Origin: Shewanella marisflavi
GTDB lineage: Bacteria > Pseudomonadota > Gammaproteobacteria > Enterobacterales > Shewanellaceae
DNA: 64,000 nucleotides
Direction of reading: 5' to 3'
NCBI RefSeq assembly: GCF_023283925.1
Contig: NZ_JAKIKX010000004.1
Coordinates: 62,001-126,000, forward strand
Shown here: positions 23,236-31,907 of the stretch, one piece after another
How the letters are laid out: every line of letters starts with the position of its first letter
Numbering within the stretch: the first letter of the stretch is position 1
Program-made: the position numbers and the translations under genes
The notes under the pieces: model-generated
Told to the model about the DNA's origin: nothing
The model's database searches: none
Seen by the model: the letters and a program-made list of their open reading frames with translations, nothing else

Positions 23236-25647
23236 TTAGTAGGTATATTTTGCTTCTAAGAAGACGTAACCACCATTAAAGCCAAATGGCGTATTGGTTA
23301 ATGGATAGACGAAGATACCATTGAAGTTGTTGCTGTCCGGACGCTTCTCTGGATAGACATCAAACAGGTTTTGCGCCCCGGCGGTAAAGCTTAGCGCCTC
23401 AGTTGCCGCATATTGCACTGACAAATCCATTACCCATTGGTCGCTATAAGTTACATCGCCAGAGGAATAACCCACGGTGTAATCGCCAAAGTAGCTTAGA
23501 CGAACGTTGGTCTTGAAGTCGCCAAGCCTATGGGTGAGTCCCAGGTTGCCTGTGTTGTTTGGCGTGGCCGAGGTCATACGGGTTTGTTCGATACGATCGA
23601 AGAGTTCTTTACCTACGCCGTCTAAGACTTGCGGGAAATGAATGTCTTGAATTTCCGTTTTGTTATAGGCATAGGCCAGGTTGGCCTGCAGATCGCCCCA
23701 AGCACCGATATCAAAGTCCTGGCTTATTACTAGATCAACCCCTCGGGTACGGGTATCGACGGCGTTAATGAAGAAGCGTGCCGATTCGGCATTCGTGCCA
23801 GCCAAGGCTTGTGCAACGGCCGGTGAATCATCTGGCGTGACTGAGCTCGACAAGATGATACGGTCATCGACCGAGATCTGATAAGCGTCCAAGGTTACTG
23901 CTAGGCCCGCGTCATTACGATAGACCAGACCGAGACTGAAAGATTGTGATAACTCTGGCTCTAGCTCATTGATCCCTAACCCTTTTGTCACGGGTGACAG
24001 GGTGTTGAAGGTACCCGACTCTGTCGGTACCAACTGACCCGTGACAGGATCAGGGTTAAACAGGGTAGAGATATTGCTGAAATACAGCTGCTGTACACTA
24101 GGCGCTCTAAATCCTGTGTTAATGGTGCCGCGCAGGGCCAGGTTGTCGGTAAAGTCATAACGACCCGCTAGCTTCCAGCTGGTGTTGTCGCCGAAGTCTG
24201 AATAGTTTTCGTAACGCAGCGCCGCCGCCCAGTAAAAGTCATCGGTTAATTGGTTTTCTAGCTCGACATAAACGCCGGTGTTATCTCGAGTCTCGTCGAC
24301 TTGAGATTCTGGGGTAAAGCCCGAAAAGCCCTGGCTGCCAGCGGCGCGATTATCAAAACCCCCATTGATGTAGGAAGCAGTCTCGCCTGCTTCAATTTGG
24401 TAGCCATTTTTACGCCATGACACACCCGCGGCAAAGAGGATCTCTGAGTCATTTGCAAAGGAGAAATAGCGCGACGCATCGATATTTACATTGGTTTCAC
24501 GGGTCGACAAAGTGCCTGCATCAAATTCGGTCGGGCTGTCGGGGCCTAAAGATGCGTTTAATGAGTTAACAATATTGTAGTTAAATGAATTTTCGCCATG
24601 GCCTGCGGAGGTATCTATGTTCCATTCACCCAGGCTGAACTCATAGCCAAGCACTAACGAGGTATCGATAATTTCAGGGTTGATCTGGGGTAAGAAACCA
24701 TCGGGATAAACCTCGGTTAAGTTACGTTTATCCAGGGCTCTGCGGTAGAAGGCGCCAGATTTGGTTTCGCGTTGGCTCACGCCACCGAAGGCGTATAGCT
24801 CGCCGTTGTCCGAAATAGCCTTGGCTGCGTTGATGAACAGCCCTAGGTTGTCGTATTCGGCATCGCCAACTTGGTGGCTCTTGCGATTAAAAGTAGCTTC
24901 GCGAGGATCCGGCGAACCATCGGCTAGCTGCGGATACTGCTGGCGAGGATCTAGCCCAGCTCGGTTAGTGCTATTTTTATGATGGGCCTCGAGAGAGACA
25001 TTAATGAAGCCATCGTCACCCAGGGCTATGCCGTGGTTGGCGCCCACTCGCCACTGTTCACCGTCACCCGCGTAGGTCTGGCCGGCTTGTGCCGATACGC
25101 TACCACCTTGTTCACTGTCTTTTAGCACCACGTTGATGACGCCGGCAATTGCATCGGAACCATATTGCGCCGATGCGCCGTCGCGTAGGATCTCGATACG
25201 CTTGATAGCGGTCATCGGAATGGCGTTTAAGTCGACGTTAGATGAGCCTTTACCTACAGTGCCACTTAAATGGACCAATGCCGAACCGTGACGACGTTTA
25301 CCATTGACCAAGACTAAGGTGTGATCCGGTGACAGGCCGCGCAGGCTTGCCGGGCGCACCGCATCTGAGCCATCGGTTACCGATGAGAATGGAAAGCTGT
25401 AACTTGGCGCGGCAAATTGCAGTGCCTTAGCCGTTTCTGTCATCCCCGTCGATTCGAGCTGCTCGGCGGTGATAATGTCCACTGGTGCCACACTATCTGT
25501 GGCGGTACGTAGTGCGATACGTGAACCTATGATCTCGATTTTTTCGAAGTTGGCTTGTTGATCTAAGCTGGCTTGTTGATCTTCAGCGTGGACGCTAGGA
25601 AGGATGAGTGCAGATGACACTGCTAATGCGGAAACAGCTAAGCGCAT
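23236..25647 (-). CDS. TonB-dependent outer membrane receptor
   Basis: An 803-residue receptor starting at MRLAVSALAV, where AGAGG is well placed and a signal peptide follows (cleavage near VHAED); upstream in-frame codons lack this. A plug domain covers about 45-165 (TALQFAAPSYSFP, PASLRGLSPDHTLVLVNGKR, RIEILRDGASAQYGSDAIAG). The barrel ends in the aromatic-rich YVFLEAKYTY. It imports a siderophore, vitamin or carbohydrate through TonB; the substrate is unknown. A perfect 16-bp palindrome lies about 60 bp upstream of the start. No inner-membrane transporter is adjacent. Confidence 0.93.
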   Translation of the reverse strand: MRLAVSALAVSSALILPSVHAEDQQASLDQQANFEKIEIIGSRIALRTATDSVAPVDIITAEQLESTGMTETAKALQFAAPSYSFPFSSVTDGSDAVRPASLRGLSPDHTLVLVNGKRRHGSALVHLSGTVGKGSSNVDLNAIPMTAIKRIEILRDGASAQYGSDAIAGVINVVLKDSEQGGSVSAQAGQTYAGDGEQWRVGANHGIALGDDGFINVSLEAHHKNSTNRAGLDPRQQYPQLADGSPDPREATFNRKSHQVGDAEYDNLGLFINAAKAISDNGELYAFGGVSQRETKSGAFYRRALDKRNLTEVYPDGFLPQINPEIIDTSLVLGYEFSLGEWNIDTSAGHGENSFNYNIVNSLNASLGPDSPTEFDAGTLSTRETNVNIDASRYFSFANDSEILFAAGVSWRKNGYQIEAGETASYINGGFDNRAAGSQGFSGFTPESQVDETRDNTGVYVELENQLTDDFYWAAALRYENYSDFGDNTSWKLAGRYDFTDNLALRGTINTGFRAPSVQQLYFSNISTLFNPDPVTGQLVPTESGTFNTLSPVTKGLGINELEPELSQSFSLGLVYRNDAGLAVTLDAYQISVDDRIILSSSVTPDDSPAVAQALAGTNAESARFFINAVDTRTRGVDLVISQDFDIGAWGDLQANLAYAYNKTEIQDIHFPQVLDGVGKELFDRIEQTRMTSATPNNTGNLGLTHRLGDFKTNVRLSYFGDYTVGYSSGDVTYSDQWVMDLSVQYAATEALSFTAGAQNLFDVYPEKRPDSNNFNGIFVYPLTNTPFGFNGGYVFLEAKYTY

Positions 25648-25704
25648 AAGGCCTCTTAATAATTTGTATGTAAAACAATAATGAGAAGCGCGGGATATTA
25701 TCAC

Positions 25705-25720
25705 TGTAACAATTGTTACA
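25705..25720. promoter_or_regulatory. perfect 16-bp palindrome upstream of TonB receptor gene
   Basis: TGTAACAATTGTTACA, centred 65 bp before the receptor start. It is a likely operator for a dimeric repressor; it does not match the Fur box well and resembles TGTAA-N6-TTACA sites. Confidence 0.55.
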
Positions 25721-25882
25721 TTTAGAAGGATATGTACTAACTCATTGCAGACGGTTCTATTGGGAGCTCGCATTAGGGTATCGGAGGGCAATCTTATGTC
25801 GCCTAATGCCGCTACAGAGCTTGATGACGTTTGTAACGGATCTTTGCGAGCGTTTTTGTGTGGCCCTTTGAGTAGCTCTTTA

Positions 25883-25932
25883 TGTATGAGCTTTTCTGTA
25901 TGGGTCTTTCTGTATGGGCCTCGCTGTATGGA
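25883..25932. repeat. 14-bp imperfect tandem repeat, 3.5 copies
   Basis: Units TGTATGAGCTTTTC, TGTATGGGTCTTTC, TGTATGGGCCTCGC and a partial TGTATGGA follow one another exactly. It is in the gene-free stretch 25648-26073, which also holds the palindrome at 25705 and the terminator at 26003; nothing else was seen there. Confidence 0.75.
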
Positions 25933-26002
25933 TTTAGGTATCGCCTTAATCCAGGCTGGAAGATTAACCTAGCGGCCTCCAGATAAAAGCGCACTAAGCA
26001 TG

Positions 26003-26037
26003 AAAAACGACGGCTGCTTTGGGTAAGCAGCCGTCGT
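26003..26037 (-). terminator. terminator of the S41 protease/lipoprotein operon
   Basis: Perfect 13-bp stem (26007-26019, 26025-26037) with a 5-base loop, followed by five T on the minus strand. Confidence 0.88.
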
Positions 26038-26073
26038 GTAAAAGACTCATCTGGATAGCTTATTCAGCAGGGT

Positions 26074-26475
26074 TTATTCAGGATAGCAGCGAGTCACTGT
26101 CAGCGGTGCACTGCGATGCTTCTCGGAATCTGTGACAAAACACTTATCACCGCTTATCCAAAGCTGCACGATTTGTGGCAGCTCAAAGTTGCGGCCCATT
26201 AACAGCTGCCCGTTAGGATCCGTATGGGGACTGCGTTCCAGGGCCAATCGACTGTTTTGAGTGAATGCATCGGCGGCTAGGGTCACCTTCTCCATCTGTA
26301 ACAGTTTGGCGATGGCGTTTTCCAGCTCAGTCAGACTCTCAGCACTCGGTTCGCTGACTATTGCAGGTACTGGGGCAGGCACAGGATCTGGCAAAGCAGC
26401 GTCTTGTGCCTGCAGTGAGCAGCCAAGGAGCGTTAACGGCATGAAGCCGATCATGATACGAACTATGCGTTTCAT
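26074..26475 (-). CDS. small hypothetical lipoprotein
   Basis: A 133-residue lipoprotein. The second of two ATG codons is used because AGGA is six bases before it; this site overlaps the end of the S41 gene. The signal peptide ends at LLGC. A proline-rich spacer (PDPVPAPVPA) leads to a small domain with two cysteines (DKCFVTDS, TRCYPE) that could form a disulfide. Function is unknown. It is the second gene of an operon with the S41 protease, and may be its partner or inhibitor, which is only an inference from position. Confidence 0.72.
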   Translation of the reverse strand: MKRIVRIMIGFMPLTLLGCSLQAQDAALPDPVPAPVPAIVSEPSAESLTELENAIAKLLQMEKVTLAADAFTQNSRLALERSPHTDPNGQLLMGRNFELPQIVQLWISGDKCFVTDSEKHRSAPLTVTRCYPE

Positions 26476-26483
26476 CATAAATC

Positions 26484-28058
26484 CTATTCAGGCTGAGTCA
26501 GAATCCGGCTATTTAACAGCAGATTTTGCTTGCGCGTATCTTCGAGAATGTAACCTGTGTCGATAAATCCTGGTTTGACTTGGCTACGTGCCGCGCTTGC
26601 AACCTGGGCTGGACAGAAGTTGCTATCGCGATAGTAAAGCGCCGCCGATAACAGACCTTCATTTTGGTCACCTAAAGCGTGGTTGAAGTCATCAGCCACA
26701 TCACAACCAGGTACTTCGCTTGCTAGCGTTGGATTGCTGCTGGGGACAAAGCCGTCAGAGTAATCACCAAAGCCTTTATCGTTCTCACCCTTAAATTGAA
26801 TGGTGAAATAGGTGGTGCCACAGTTTGGTGTTGGGTAGAAGCCATAGGGCTTACCACAGGTGGTGCCGCCAATTTGGATCACCTCAACATCGATACCGCG
26901 CAGGCTGTTGATTAGTGCTTCACTGGCTGAGCAGGTGTTGTCGGTCGTGAGGACAAATACTCGTGACAGATTAAGTGTCGGTAAACTCTGACCGCTTGAT
27001 AGAAGGCCTGGATTAAAGCCAAGAGACTCATCGATGAAAGGCATTGGGGTCAAGGTTTGGCCTGTGACAGGATCTTTGGTTGGGTATTTGTCGTTAAAGG
27101 TGCTGCGCTCAAAGATACGATTTTGTGTCGCTTCTTTACCGGCAATCATGTAGCCCAGCTGGCTGGCCATGGCCAGTAAGCCACCACCGTTGTATCGCAG
27201 ATCCAGCACTAGGTCGTCAACCTTAGCGGTTGCCAGAGTGTTGATGGCATCGAACAGACCGCGCTCCGCGGTGGCGATGTGGGAATTGAACTGTAGATAT
27301 CCCACATTACCTGTTGGGGTGCTCACAACTTTAGTATTTTGCACTGGGGTTGAAACCACTGTTTGCGCCGTCAGTATCACATCTCGGGTCTGACTTGCGC
27401 CCAGATCTTGTATCGTGAATCGAGTCTCTTGTCCGGCATCGCTAGGGAACAAGCCATTATTTAAGGTATTGATTGACGCCATGTCATTGGCATCTTTTAC
27501 GCTTACGCCATCTATGCTAACGATGACTGCCCCGCGGGTGATATTGGCATTGCTGGCTGGAGTGTTTGGTTCAGTGTAAGCAACGGTCACTTTTCTGTCT
27601 GTGGTGGCAGTGAGCTGCTGTAGATGAACACTCATGCCATAGCCGACCGATGCACCCGACTGATTAAGTTGTTCCCATTCGCTGGTAGGCATAGAGAAAT
27701 GGAACTGATCTTTGGGGTTGCCTGATGGCGATAGGTTTTCGGTTTTCAGCAGGCTGAAATATTCCAATACCTGATAAGGCGCCGGATCTCTGTCGATGAT
27801 CTCGCTGTACCAGAGGTAGGTGTCGTTACTCCACGAACGTAACCAGAGCTTCTCCTTGAGACCCGCATCGCACTGAGCCGCTAACTGTGTATAAGGGGTA
27901 AATTCCCCCTCGACCCATGTCACCGTGCCGCCCGACCCCGTGCCGATGGAACCGCCGTTGCCAGAGGTATCACTACCGCTGCCTCCTCCACTACAGCCAG
28001 TGAGCAAAAGGCCTGAAGCGAGCAGGCTTGTAAACAGAGCATTAGAGATTGACTTCAT
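26484..28058 (-). CDS. S41 family (C-terminal processing-like) protease, lipoprotein
   Basis: A 524-residue lipoprotein: signal peptide to LLTGC (about residues 18-22), then a Gly/Ser-rich tether. A PDZ-like region covers about 150-225 (VSIDGVSVKDANDM). The S41 domain follows with LDLRYNGGG and the nucleophile segment TCSASEALIN, and a family-typical GTTCGKPYG. The usual catalytic lysine of CtpA (SxxxK) is not obvious; tricorn-like S41 members use a tetrad, so the mechanism is uncertain. It is anchored at the membrane facing the periplasm or surface. The gene is followed after nine bases by a small lipoprotein gene. Confidence 0.88.
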   Translation of the reverse strand: MKSISNALFTSLLASGLLLTGCSGGGSGSDTSGNGGSIGTGSGGTVTWVEGEFTPYTQLAAQCDAGLKEKLWLRSWSNDTYLWYSEIIDRDPAPYQVLEYFSLLKTENLSPSGNPKDQFHFSMPTSEWEQLNQSGASVGYGMSVHLQQLTATTDRKVTVAYTEPNTPASNANITRGAVIVSIDGVSVKDANDMASINTLNNGLFPSDAGQETRFTIQDLGASQTRDVILTAQTVVSTPVQNTKVVSTPTGNVGYLQFNSHIATAERGLFDAINTLATAKVDDLVLDLRYNGGGLLAMASQLGYMIAGKEATQNRIFERSTFNDKYPTKDPVTGQTLTPMPFIDESLGFNPGLLSSGQSLPTLNLSRVFVLTTDNTCSASEALINSLRGIDVEVIQIGGTTCGKPYGFYPTPNCGTTYFTIQFKGENDKGFGDYSDGFVPSSNPTLASEVPGCDVADDFNHALGDQNEGLLSAALYYRDSNFCPAQVASAARSQVKPGFIDTGYILEDTRKQNLLLNSRILTQPE

Positions 28059-28258
28059 AAATAATCCTTTATTCTTAGACTCTTGTAACTTGGCACGTTG
28101 CGATTGTTATCGGCTCTTGCAAGTGGATACACGGCTGCAACATAATTTTCACTATCTTAGCTAAGATTTGTGAGTAGGTATAGCCTGAGCGCGAGAGTGC
28201 GTAGACCTTTGTTGTTTGTTTTTGAGCTAGTTTGTAGACGAACCATAGAAACCAAAGG

Positions 28259-28356
28259 GGGTGACGCCTAGTGATTCAATATAAACCGTCGATAACACAG
28301 TAGAAATGGCTGATAAAAGCGCAGAGAGCACGATTTTAATGTTTTATCGGTCACCC
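28259..28356. repeat. 98-bp inverted-repeat-bounded element, possibly a MITE relic
   Basis: Bounded by GGTGAC/GTCACC (7-bp arms). The interior CGATAACACAGTAGAAA is close to CGATAACGCAGTAGAAA in the MITE-like element at 12765. It lies in the gene-free stretch 28059-28582, where no other structure was seen. Confidence 0.35.
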
Positions 28357-28582
28357 TCTACAAAGCAGTATCAATTGCAGCGCTTTATAATCCACTTTCT
28401 ATCTCCTGTGCTGATACGACCGCGATGTATCGCTCTGCTGGTAGACAATACCCTAGATAACAGAGTCATAGTGGCTTAAGGGTAAATAGAACCCAGGAAA
28501 TAGAGTTGCAATATCAATAGGCTATGATTAAATGAAATGAGGTCCTCTGGTAGCCGGTTGCCATAGTTAACAAGTTGAATCC

Positions 28583-29320
28583 ATGATGAATAATTATCTG
28601 CTCGATCTCATTGCTGTGATCTGTTTCTTTAGTTGTTGGATCGGGTACGCCCGCTTTGCCCGTCAGAAGGCTAAGACAACCAACTGTATTGCCCGTTGTT
28701 TGCACCAGCACAGGGTGCATTGGATGTATCAGTTACTTGGGCGCGAGGTGAGGGTGGCCGAGGCCGCATTACTGGCTAACTTAGAGCGTAATATTACCTT
28801 CTTTGCCAGTACCACTATGTTGGTGCTCGCCGGTGTGTTAACCCTGTTTGCTCAGGTTGAACGCCTGGAGGCTGTCATTACCTCAATCCCACTGACGGCG
28901 CCCCCTGTGCATCTGCTGATCCAGTTAAAATTGGGTATTTTGACCTTTATCTTTGTGATGGCCTTCTTTCAATTTACTTGGTCTATGCGTCAATATGGGT
29001 TTCTCAACGTGATGGTGGGGGCGACTCCGGTTGATAAGAGCGGCAACGACGAACGTCTCAAGGATTACGCCTATCAGATGGCGATAGTACAAGATAGGGC
29101 CGCCCATGCTTACAACTATGGCCTGCGTTCCTACTATTTTTCGATGGCGGTGCTGGGGTGGTTTTTCCATCCACTGCTGTTTATCGCCTCTAGCCTAGTG
29201 GTGGTCTATACCCTGTATCGCCGCGAATTTAAGTCCAGAGCGGTGCAGGCCATCACTCACGGGATGTTGATCCTCGATGAGCGCGAGCAGACGAAAGCAG
29301 CTAGCACTAATGGCCTTTAA
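28583..29320 (+). CDS. DUF599 family inner membrane protein
   Basis: A 245-residue membrane protein of the DUF599 family, function unknown. Membrane segments appear at about 6-22, 72-92, 110-135 and 190-215 with polar loops between. The stretch RDRAAHAYNYGLRSYYFS before the last segment is typical of the family. Two ATG codons in a row open the frame; no strong ribosome site is visible. It is a single gene. Confidence 0.8.
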   Translation: MMNNYLLDLIAVICFFSCWIGYARFARQKAKTTNCIARCLHQHRVHWMYQLLGREVRVAEAALLANLERNITFFASTTMLVLAGVLTLFAQVERLEAVITSIPLTAPPVHLLIQLKLGILTFIFVMAFFQFTWSMRQYGFLNVMVGATPVDKSGNDERLKDYAYQMAIVQDRAAHAYNYGLRSYYFSMAVLGWFFHPLLFIASSLVVVYTLYRREFKSRAVQAITHGMLILDEREQTKAASTNGL

Positions 29321-29603
29321 GAATTAAAGGGGTATTGATTTCTGTATCTGGATGGCAAGTTGTAACCTTCGGGTTTCACTTGTTACCTGACTGTTAATTG
29401 TTGTTTTTGATAATGTTTTTTTGCTTAGCTTTTATGAAGTTTTTATTGCGCTATTCCTAAACTATGGCTTATCGTTAGCGCCGCTAGGAGAGCACAGGAT
29501 ATTTATTCTTATAAATATCAGAAAATTACAATGGATTGAGTTCAACACCTTTCTATTTTTATCTTTTATTCTCCTAGCTTCATAAATATAAGGGAATACA
29601 TTG

Positions 29604-30359
29604 ATGAAAAAATCAGTAACAGCCGTTGCCATTCTTCTTGGTCTTAGCAGCATGAGCGCACTCGCGGTGCAAGACAACGCCTTTCAACACGAAGCTGGTT
29701 TGAACTACCAGTCTAACTCTGAAGAGTTCGGCGATGGTCTGTGGAAAGCAAATTACAGTTACTATGTGACGCCAGTGGATCAGAGCAGCAGCCCATATGC
29801 CCTAAATGGCTTCCTGGCGCAAAGCTCTAATCTGGGTGCCTACTACAGCAACTTTGACGATGCCGACCTGGACTCTTACGGTATCGACGGCACCTATGTT
29901 TTCGCCTCAAAGTGGTTTGTTGGTGTGAACTATCAGAAGCACGACTATGCTCACTTCGATTTCGACACCTATGGCGCTGAAGTGGGTTATTACTTCAACG
30001 ACTCTTCAGCTGTTTCTGTCTTCTATGCCGATGGCGATGAGGGTATTGAGGAGCGCTACGGTGTGAAGGTTCGCAGCTATATCGCGCTACAATCTACTGC
30101 CGGTGTGGATCTACAGGCTAACTGGACTCACAGTGACAATGACGACATGATCAACCTAGGCGCCGATTGGTATGTGAACAATGCTTGGTCTGTGGGTCTG
30201 GGTTATACCGATACAGAGTATGATGATGCATTTGATGTAAGAACCTCATACTGGCTGCGTATTTCTGATAACGTCTCGGCGAACTTCCAGGTCGCGCGCG
30301 TGTTGGATTCTGACTTCGACGGCGTAAACATTGGTCTTGGCCTAGTAGGTCGTTTCTAA
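29604..30359 (+). CDS. outer membrane porin-like beta-barrel protein
   Basis: A 251-residue exported barrel. The start at 29604 has AAGGGA nine bases upstream; the signal peptide ends at SALA (about residue 21). The mature part has regular amphipathic strands with acidic turns (YSNFDDADLDSYGIDG, YADGDEGIEERYG) and ends in GLVGRF with a terminal phenylalanine, as outer membrane proteins do. Similar putative porins are abundant in Shewanella. A hairpin with 9-bp arms (30382-30390, 30406-30414) follows and may end the transcript. Confidence 0.82.
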   Translation: MKKSVTAVAILLGLSSMSALAVQDNAFQHEAGLNYQSNSEEFGDGLWKANYSYYVTPVDQSSSPYALNGFLAQSSNLGAYYSNFDDADLDSYGIDGTYVFASKWFVGVNYQKHDYAHFDFDTYGAEVGYYFNDSSAVSVFYADGDEGIEERYGVKVRSYIALQSTAGVDLQANWTHSDNDDMINLGADWYVNNAWSVGLGYTDTEYDDAFDVRTSYWLRISDNVSANFQVARVLDSDFDGVNIGLGLVGRF

Positions 30360-30583
30360 GTCTAAGCCATGATTTGACTGTAAGGCCTGCTGGCGCCCTG
30401 GCTTGGCAGGCCTTTACTTTTACTTTGGCGATGCCGAATGTATCGCAGGGGTTGTTTTACCATCGCCTGTAAACCTTACTCTGCTAACCGATTGCTTTAA
30501 CCTCGGCATCTTAAAGCCAAGTCTTAACCCACTTCGACTTATGGTATTCAGGCTTATTTCACATGGATTGAGGCTTTAACTGC

Positions 30584-31753
30584 CTAAAACTCTGTGGAGT
30601 CAAAGGTCTTCTGAATCTTTATTACCTCTGGGAGCGCCTCATTTAGCGCGGCGACACAGCTGGCGTCTAATTTGTCTCCAGACAGTCTATTCAATTCGGC
30701 AAAGGCGTCGGCGTTCGTCCAGGCTGATTTATAGGGACGTTCGCTAGTGAGCGCGTCAAATACATCGGCCACCGCCACAATTCTTGCCTCAATGGGGATC
30801 GACTCACCGGCCAACCCGGCAGGGTAACCCGAACCGTCTATGGCTTCATGATGATAGAGCACGATATTGCGTAACACCTGAGTGTGATCCAGGTTGCTCA
30901 AGTGGTAGTTACAGAGCAGCTTGTCGATCAAGTTTCGCCCCGCCTCACAGTGTTTTTGCATCTCTTTGCGCTCTTGTGAGGTGAGTGGGCCACGTTTAAA
31001 CAATATCTCGTCGGGCACGGTGATCTTGCCGATATCATGTAGAGGCGCAAACAGGAAGATATGTTCGATAAAGTGGTCGTTTAAATTTCTGTCATCGGCA
31101 ACGCGTTGAGCGATCAGTCGAGAATAGTGGGCCATGCGGCTGAGATGGCCAGCGGTTTCCGGATCGCGAAAATGGGTCACATCGATGGCTGTTTTCATGG
31201 TCGAGGCGAGGGTCATGACCTCGCTTAATTCGTTGATCACCATTAGTGCCAGCAAGTTGCCGATAAGATCTAAGTGTTCAAGACAGCGTTTATCGAAAAC
31301 ATCTTTATCTTCGCTATTAAAGAAGATAAAGCCTAGCAGGTTGGTGCCAGACAGCAGCGGTAGGGTATAGCTACTGCGATAGCCTGCCTCATAAATCTTG
31401 ATTGCGTGTTCGTGTTGGCTGTCCTCATAAATGCTGAGGTCTTGTACTACTCTGGCGGCGCGGGATTTGGCTATCTGTAATAGCGAGTGGCATTGACTGA
31501 GATTGGCTTGATAATGATTGAGCGGCGAAGGTTTACCGCTGTAAATAAAGGTGCGTACGAGATCGCTTTCTTCGTCAAACAGAGCGATGGCAATGCGAGT
31601 GATTTGTGGCAATTTTTCTTGTGTGGAGGTATGCAAGTGAGCCAGCTTGCTCATGAGTGATGAGTGATGAGTGTTGATTAAGATCCGTAGAGGTGTAGTA
31701 CATGTGCCGCTCCCTTGCCATGCGGGTCGCTTGTTAAAGCCAAATGTCGCCAA
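30584..31753 (-). CDS. GAF plus HD-GYP domain protein, putative cyclic-di-GMP phosphodiesterase
   Basis: A 389-residue signalling protein. A GAF-like sensor domain spans about 35-180. The HD-GYP domain (about 190-385) keeps HD with lysine (HDIGK, 239-243) and HHEAIDGSGYP (301-311), so hydrolysis of cyclic di-GMP is expected. The frame opens with TTG; an ATG at 31654 would cut into the GAF start and lies in a repeated TGAGTGA stretch without a ribosome site, so the start is uncertain. No membrane segment. It should lower cyclic di-GMP in response to the GAF ligand. Confidence 0.88.
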   Translation of the reverse strand: MATFGFNKRPAWQGSGTCTTPLRILINTHHSSLMSKLAHLHTSTQEKLPQITRIAIALFDEESDLVRTFIYSGKPSPLNHYQANLSQCHSLLQIAKSRAARVVQDLSIYEDSQHEHAIKIYEAGYRSSYTLPLLSGTNLLGFIFFNSEDKDVFDKRCLEHLDLIGNLLALMVINELSEVMTLASTMKTAIDVTHFRDPETAGHLSRMAHYSRLIAQRVADDRNLNDHFIEHIFLFAPLHDIGKITVPDEILFKRGPLTSQERKEMQKHCEAGRNLIDKLLCNYHLSNLDHTQVLRNIVLYHHEAIDGSGYPAGLAGESIPIEARIVAVADVFDALTSERPYKSAWTNADAFAELNRLSGDKLDASCVAALNEALPEVIKIQKTFDSTEF

Positions 31754-31907
31754 TACTCATTATAGTCAACAGATATGCATAGTTAGCACTATACCAAGGT
31801 ATTAGCTAAAAAAGGCGTAAAAGCATGACCTTAATCAAGATACCGAGCCAATAGCCCGGTATCTGAGGTCTGTAAAGGAAGTTTATAAAAGACGCAGGGA
31901 GATGGGG

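Noticed and set aside
25745..25994. Overlapping 60-75 codon frames on both strands
   Set aside because: They arise from the tandem repeat and spacer; no ribosome site or domain.
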